Below, in pieces: positions 62,152 through 64,000 of a DNA stretch of 64,000 bases. The notes under the pieces are model-generated. The model ran no database searches and was not told the DNA's origin. It saw only the letters and a list, made by a program, of their open reading frames with translations. A program made the translations under genes and the position numbers. How positions within the stretch are numbered: the stretch's first letter is position 1; the number at the start of each line of letters is the position of its first letter. The DNA is from CAVTSA01 sp963790575 (GTDB lineage: Bacteria; Chloroflexota; Dormibacteria; Dormibacterales; Dormibacteraceae), in the NCBI GenBank assembly GCA_963790575.1, contig CAWBPD010000015.1, positions 62,001-126,000 on the forward strand. The letters are read 5' to 3'.

Positions 62152-62258
62152 CCCGACTGCCGGCACTCAGGGATTGTGGCGTGCTCCCAAGGGCCCGACT
62201 GCCGGCACTCGGGGGCTGTGGCGCGCTCCCCAGGGCCCGACTGCCGGCAGTCGGGGGG
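62152..62258. repeat. Family E palindrome array, three copies at 42 bp
   Basis: GACTGCCGGC at 62155, 62197 and 62239, exactly 42 bp apart; the third is a perfect dyad CCCGACTGCCGGCAGTCGGG. The remainder of 62050-62269 upstream is GC-rich and may hold a decayed fourth copy near 62100. It lies just after the xylB stop (minus strand). Confidence 0.82.
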
Positions 62259-62269
62259 ATGTGATGTGG

Positions 62270-63676
62270 TCACTTGGGGCCGCCGATGACGAGTTCTCGC
62301 ACCGCCGCGTACTGCTGCCGGACCTCCGGGGCGGGGTCGGCCTCGTGGCGCTTCACCTCGCCGGTCTCCCATCCCGGCGGTCGCGGGGTGCCGGCCAGCG
62401 CCCACGCCGCCTGCCGTGCGGCGCCGTCGGCCACGTACTCACTCGGTGCCGGCACGTCCACCGGCAACCCGAGGACCGCAGGGGCCAGGCGGCGGAGCGC
62501 CTCCGAGCGCGCACCACCACCGATGAGGAGGACGCGCCGGACGGCCACCCCCTGAGCGAGCAGGGCGTCGACGCCGTCGGCGAGCCCGCAGAGCAGGCCC
62601 TCGACCGCGGCGCGGGCCAGGTGCGACGGCGTCAGGTTGTGCCGGCTCAGCCCGTGCAGGGCTCCATGGGCGTCGGGCAGGTTGGGCGTGCGCTCCCCGT
62701 CCAGGTAGGGGACCAGCACCAGGCCGTCCGCCCCCGCCGGAGCCTGCAGGGCCAGCTCGGAGAAGGTGTCCAGGTTGACCCCCACCAGCCGCGCCGCCGA
62801 GTCCAGCACACGGGCCGCGTTGAGCGTGCAGGCGAGGGGGAGAAAGGCACCGGTGGCATCGGCGAAACCCGAGACCAGGCCGCTGGCGTCGGCGGTCGGG
62901 GTGGGGCTGACCGCGGCCGCGACCCCCGAGGTGCCGACGGAGAGAACCAGGTCGCCCTCGGTCGCCCCCAGGCCCAGGGCGGCGGCGGCGTTGTCACCGG
63001 TGCCAGCGCCGATCACGGCGCCCGACCCCGTCTCCCCGGCCTGGGCGGCGGGTGCCACCACCTCCGGCACCTCCGGGCGGCGTCCAAGGGCAAGGTCGAG
63101 CAGGTCCGGCCGGTACCGCTCCTCGGCCGGGGACCAGTAGCCCGTCCCGCTGGCGTCACCGCGGTCGGTCACCAGTGGCGCCGCGCCCCCGCCGCGCAGA
63201 CGCCAGGAGAGCCAGTCGTGAGGCAGGCAGACGCGCTCGGTCCGCGCGGCGCTGTCCGGCTCGTGCTCGGCCAGCCAGCGGAGCTTGGTGATCGTGTACG
63301 ACGCCAGCGGCACCGAGCCCACCGCTCGCGCCCAACCCCGGGCGCCCTCCGGCAGCTCGCGCACCAGGTCCTCGGCCGCTTTGGCGGAGCGAGTGTCGTT
63401 CCAGAGCAGGGCCGGTCGCACCACCCCGCCCTCGCCGTCGAGGCAGACCATCCCATGCTGCTGGGCGCCCACGGCCACCGCGGCCACGTCGTCGAGGCCG
63501 CCCGCCTCGGTCAGCGCCTGCCCGAGCGCCGCCCACCAGGCCTCGGGGTCGACCTCGGAGCCGTCGGGGTGTGGCGCCGAGCCCTCACGCACCAGCCGGC
63601 CGGTCTCCGCGTCGCGGACCACGACCTTGCAGGACTGGGTCGAGGAGTCGATGCCGCAGACCAGCGTTCTGGCCAT
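62270..63676 (-). CDS. xylB: Xylulokinase
   Basis: 468 aa FGGY-family kinase. LVCGIDSSTQSCKVVVRDAE (phosphate 1), GAQQHGMVCLDGEGG, LLWNDTRSAKAAEDL, GTGDNAAAALGLGATEGDL, LSVGTSGVAAAVSP and LIGGGARSEALRRLAP. Phosphorylates D-xylulose to xylulose-5-phosphate. It starts 3 nt after xylA, giving the usual xylA-xylB operon. Confidence 0.94.
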   Translation of the reverse strand: MARTLVCGIDSSTQSCKVVVRDAETGRLVREGSAPHPDGSEVDPEAWWAALGQALTEAGGLDDVAAVAVGAQQHGMVCLDGEGGVVRPALLWNDTRSAKAAEDLVRELPEGARGWARAVGSVPLASYTITKLRWLAEHEPDSAARTERVCLPHDWLSWRLRGGGAAPLVTDRGDASGTGYWSPAEERYRPDLLDLALGRRPEVPEVVAPAAQAGETGSGAVIGAGTGDNAAAALGLGATEGDLVLSVGTSGVAAAVSPTPTADASGLVSGFADATGAFLPLACTLNAARVLDSAARLVGVNLDTFSELALQAPAGADGLVLVPYLDGERTPNLPDAHGALHGLSRHNLTPSHLARAAVEGLLCGLADGVDALLAQGVAVRRVLLIGGGARSEALRRLAPAVLGLPVDVPAPSEYVADGAARQAAWALAGTPRPPGWETGEVKRHEADPAPEVRQQYAAVRELVIGGPK

Positions 63677-63679
63677 GGC

Positions 63680-64000
63680 TCAGCGCGCCCCGAGCAGATG
63701 CTCCAGCGCCAGCTGGTTGAGGTGGATGAACCCGTACCCGTGGCGGCCCGCCGCCTCCGCGTCGAACTCCTCGAAGGCGGACCTGTCCTGCAGCAGCCGC
63801 TCGAACGTCTCTCCCGGCGCCAGGGTCGGCTCGCGCAAGGTCTCGGTGCCGGCAGCCGCCAGCGCCTCTTTCACCTCCGGGTCGGCCCGGTAGGCGCGGG
63901 CCCGCTCGCGCAGGAGCAGGTAGGTCCGCATGTTCGCCGCCGCCGAGGCCCAGACGCCGTCGAAATCCTCCGTCCGCGAGGGTTTGTAGTCGAAGTGACG
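63680..64000 (-). CDS. xylA: Xylose isomerase, C-terminal part (5' end outside window)
   Basis: The frame enters from the right edge as HFDYKPSRTEDFDGVWASAA and continues ANMRTYLLLRERARAYRADP to HGYGFIHLNQLALEHLLGAR. This is the C-terminal ~106 aa of actinobacterial-type XylA, including the FDYKPSRTED block. Isomerises D-xylose to D-xylulose, feeding XylB. Most of the barrel and its metal ligands lie outside the window. Confidence 0.93.
   Translation of the reverse strand, partial: RHFDYKPSRTEDFDGVWASAAANMRTYLLLRERARAYRADPEVKEALAAAGTETLREPTLAPGETFERLLQDRSAFEEFDAEAAGRHGYGFIHLNQLALEHLLGAR

Overview
This window is about 64 kb of very GC-rich bacterial chromosome. Genes are tightly packed, and ATGA, GTGA and TGATG overlaps are common. 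I see no rRNA, tRNA, CRISPR array, insertion sequence, prophage or plasmid gene. The gene set mixes actinobacterial and Chloroflexota-type traits: an LCP cell-wall protein, a WXG100 pair, an F420/LLM oxidoreductase, a mycobacterial Sdh1-type succinate dehydrogenase, a lone LigD polymerase domain, an ECF42-type sigma factor, and System I cytochrome c maturation with a cysteine-type CcmE. A high-GC Terrabacteria lineage (Actinomycetota, Chloroflexota or Dormibacterota-like) fits best, but this is inference. Many genes appear to be leaderless, with a TANNNT-like box 6-8 nt before the start codon.

Layout. 1-9.4 kb: LCP protein tail, the G-protein chaperone and two-subunit B12 acyl-CoA mutase (active-site residues point to isobutyryl-CoA), a WXG100 protein and partner, an AidB-like acyl-CoA dehydrogenase, ribosomal L25/CTC, a ureohydrolase and an NDK-like protein. 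9.9-14.3 kb: RarA, a frameshifted histidine phosphatase, a GH1 glycosidase and an LLM oxidoreductase. 14.3-20.9 kb: ccm operon (resA/ccmG, ccmE, ccmF, small protein, ccmA, ccmB, ccmC, ccmD-like), then a ferredoxin-reductase-like flavoprotein. 20.9-26.9 kb: Nudix, a DtxR regulator, a fused ABC exporter with its MarR regulator. 27-33.5 kb: dienelactone hydrolase, pyrimidine salvage (thymidine/uridine phosphorylase, upp), SurE and an oxidoreductase. 33.5-40.9 kb: LigD-Pol and a four-gene lipid-type operon headed by a fatty acyl reductase-HAD fusion. 41-49 kb: TetR/MFS pair, a frameshifted enolase-superfamily gene, a DUF559 protein and a peptide ABC importer. 49-57.5 kb: a deletion scar joining two gene remnants, a CPBP protease, MazG-like, DGPF/ECF sigma pair, a sugar-binding protein, a LysR/PEP-mutase pair and an MBL hydrolase. 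57.5-64 kb: a DAO oxidoreductase, sdhCAB, and xylB-xylA.

The most unusual signal lies outside the genes. At least twelve intergenic loci carry short palindromes from five unrelated sequence families (here A, C, D, E, F), and the palindrome cores within a locus are 42 bp apart (41 in one), with extra palindromes at the 21 bp midpoint in three loci. All but one of these loci lie just downstream of a stop codon. The shared spacing (two or four helical turns) across unrelated sequences, and a compensatory core change GCCGGC to GCTAGC, suggest an under-described class of phased 3'-flank element. A sixth repeat family (B) has become part of the coding start of two genes.

Three genes have single-base frameshifts in GC-rich runs (near 11460, 29143 and 43592), and two lack a canonical start codon. 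This may reflect indel errors in the assembly rather than true pseudogenes.
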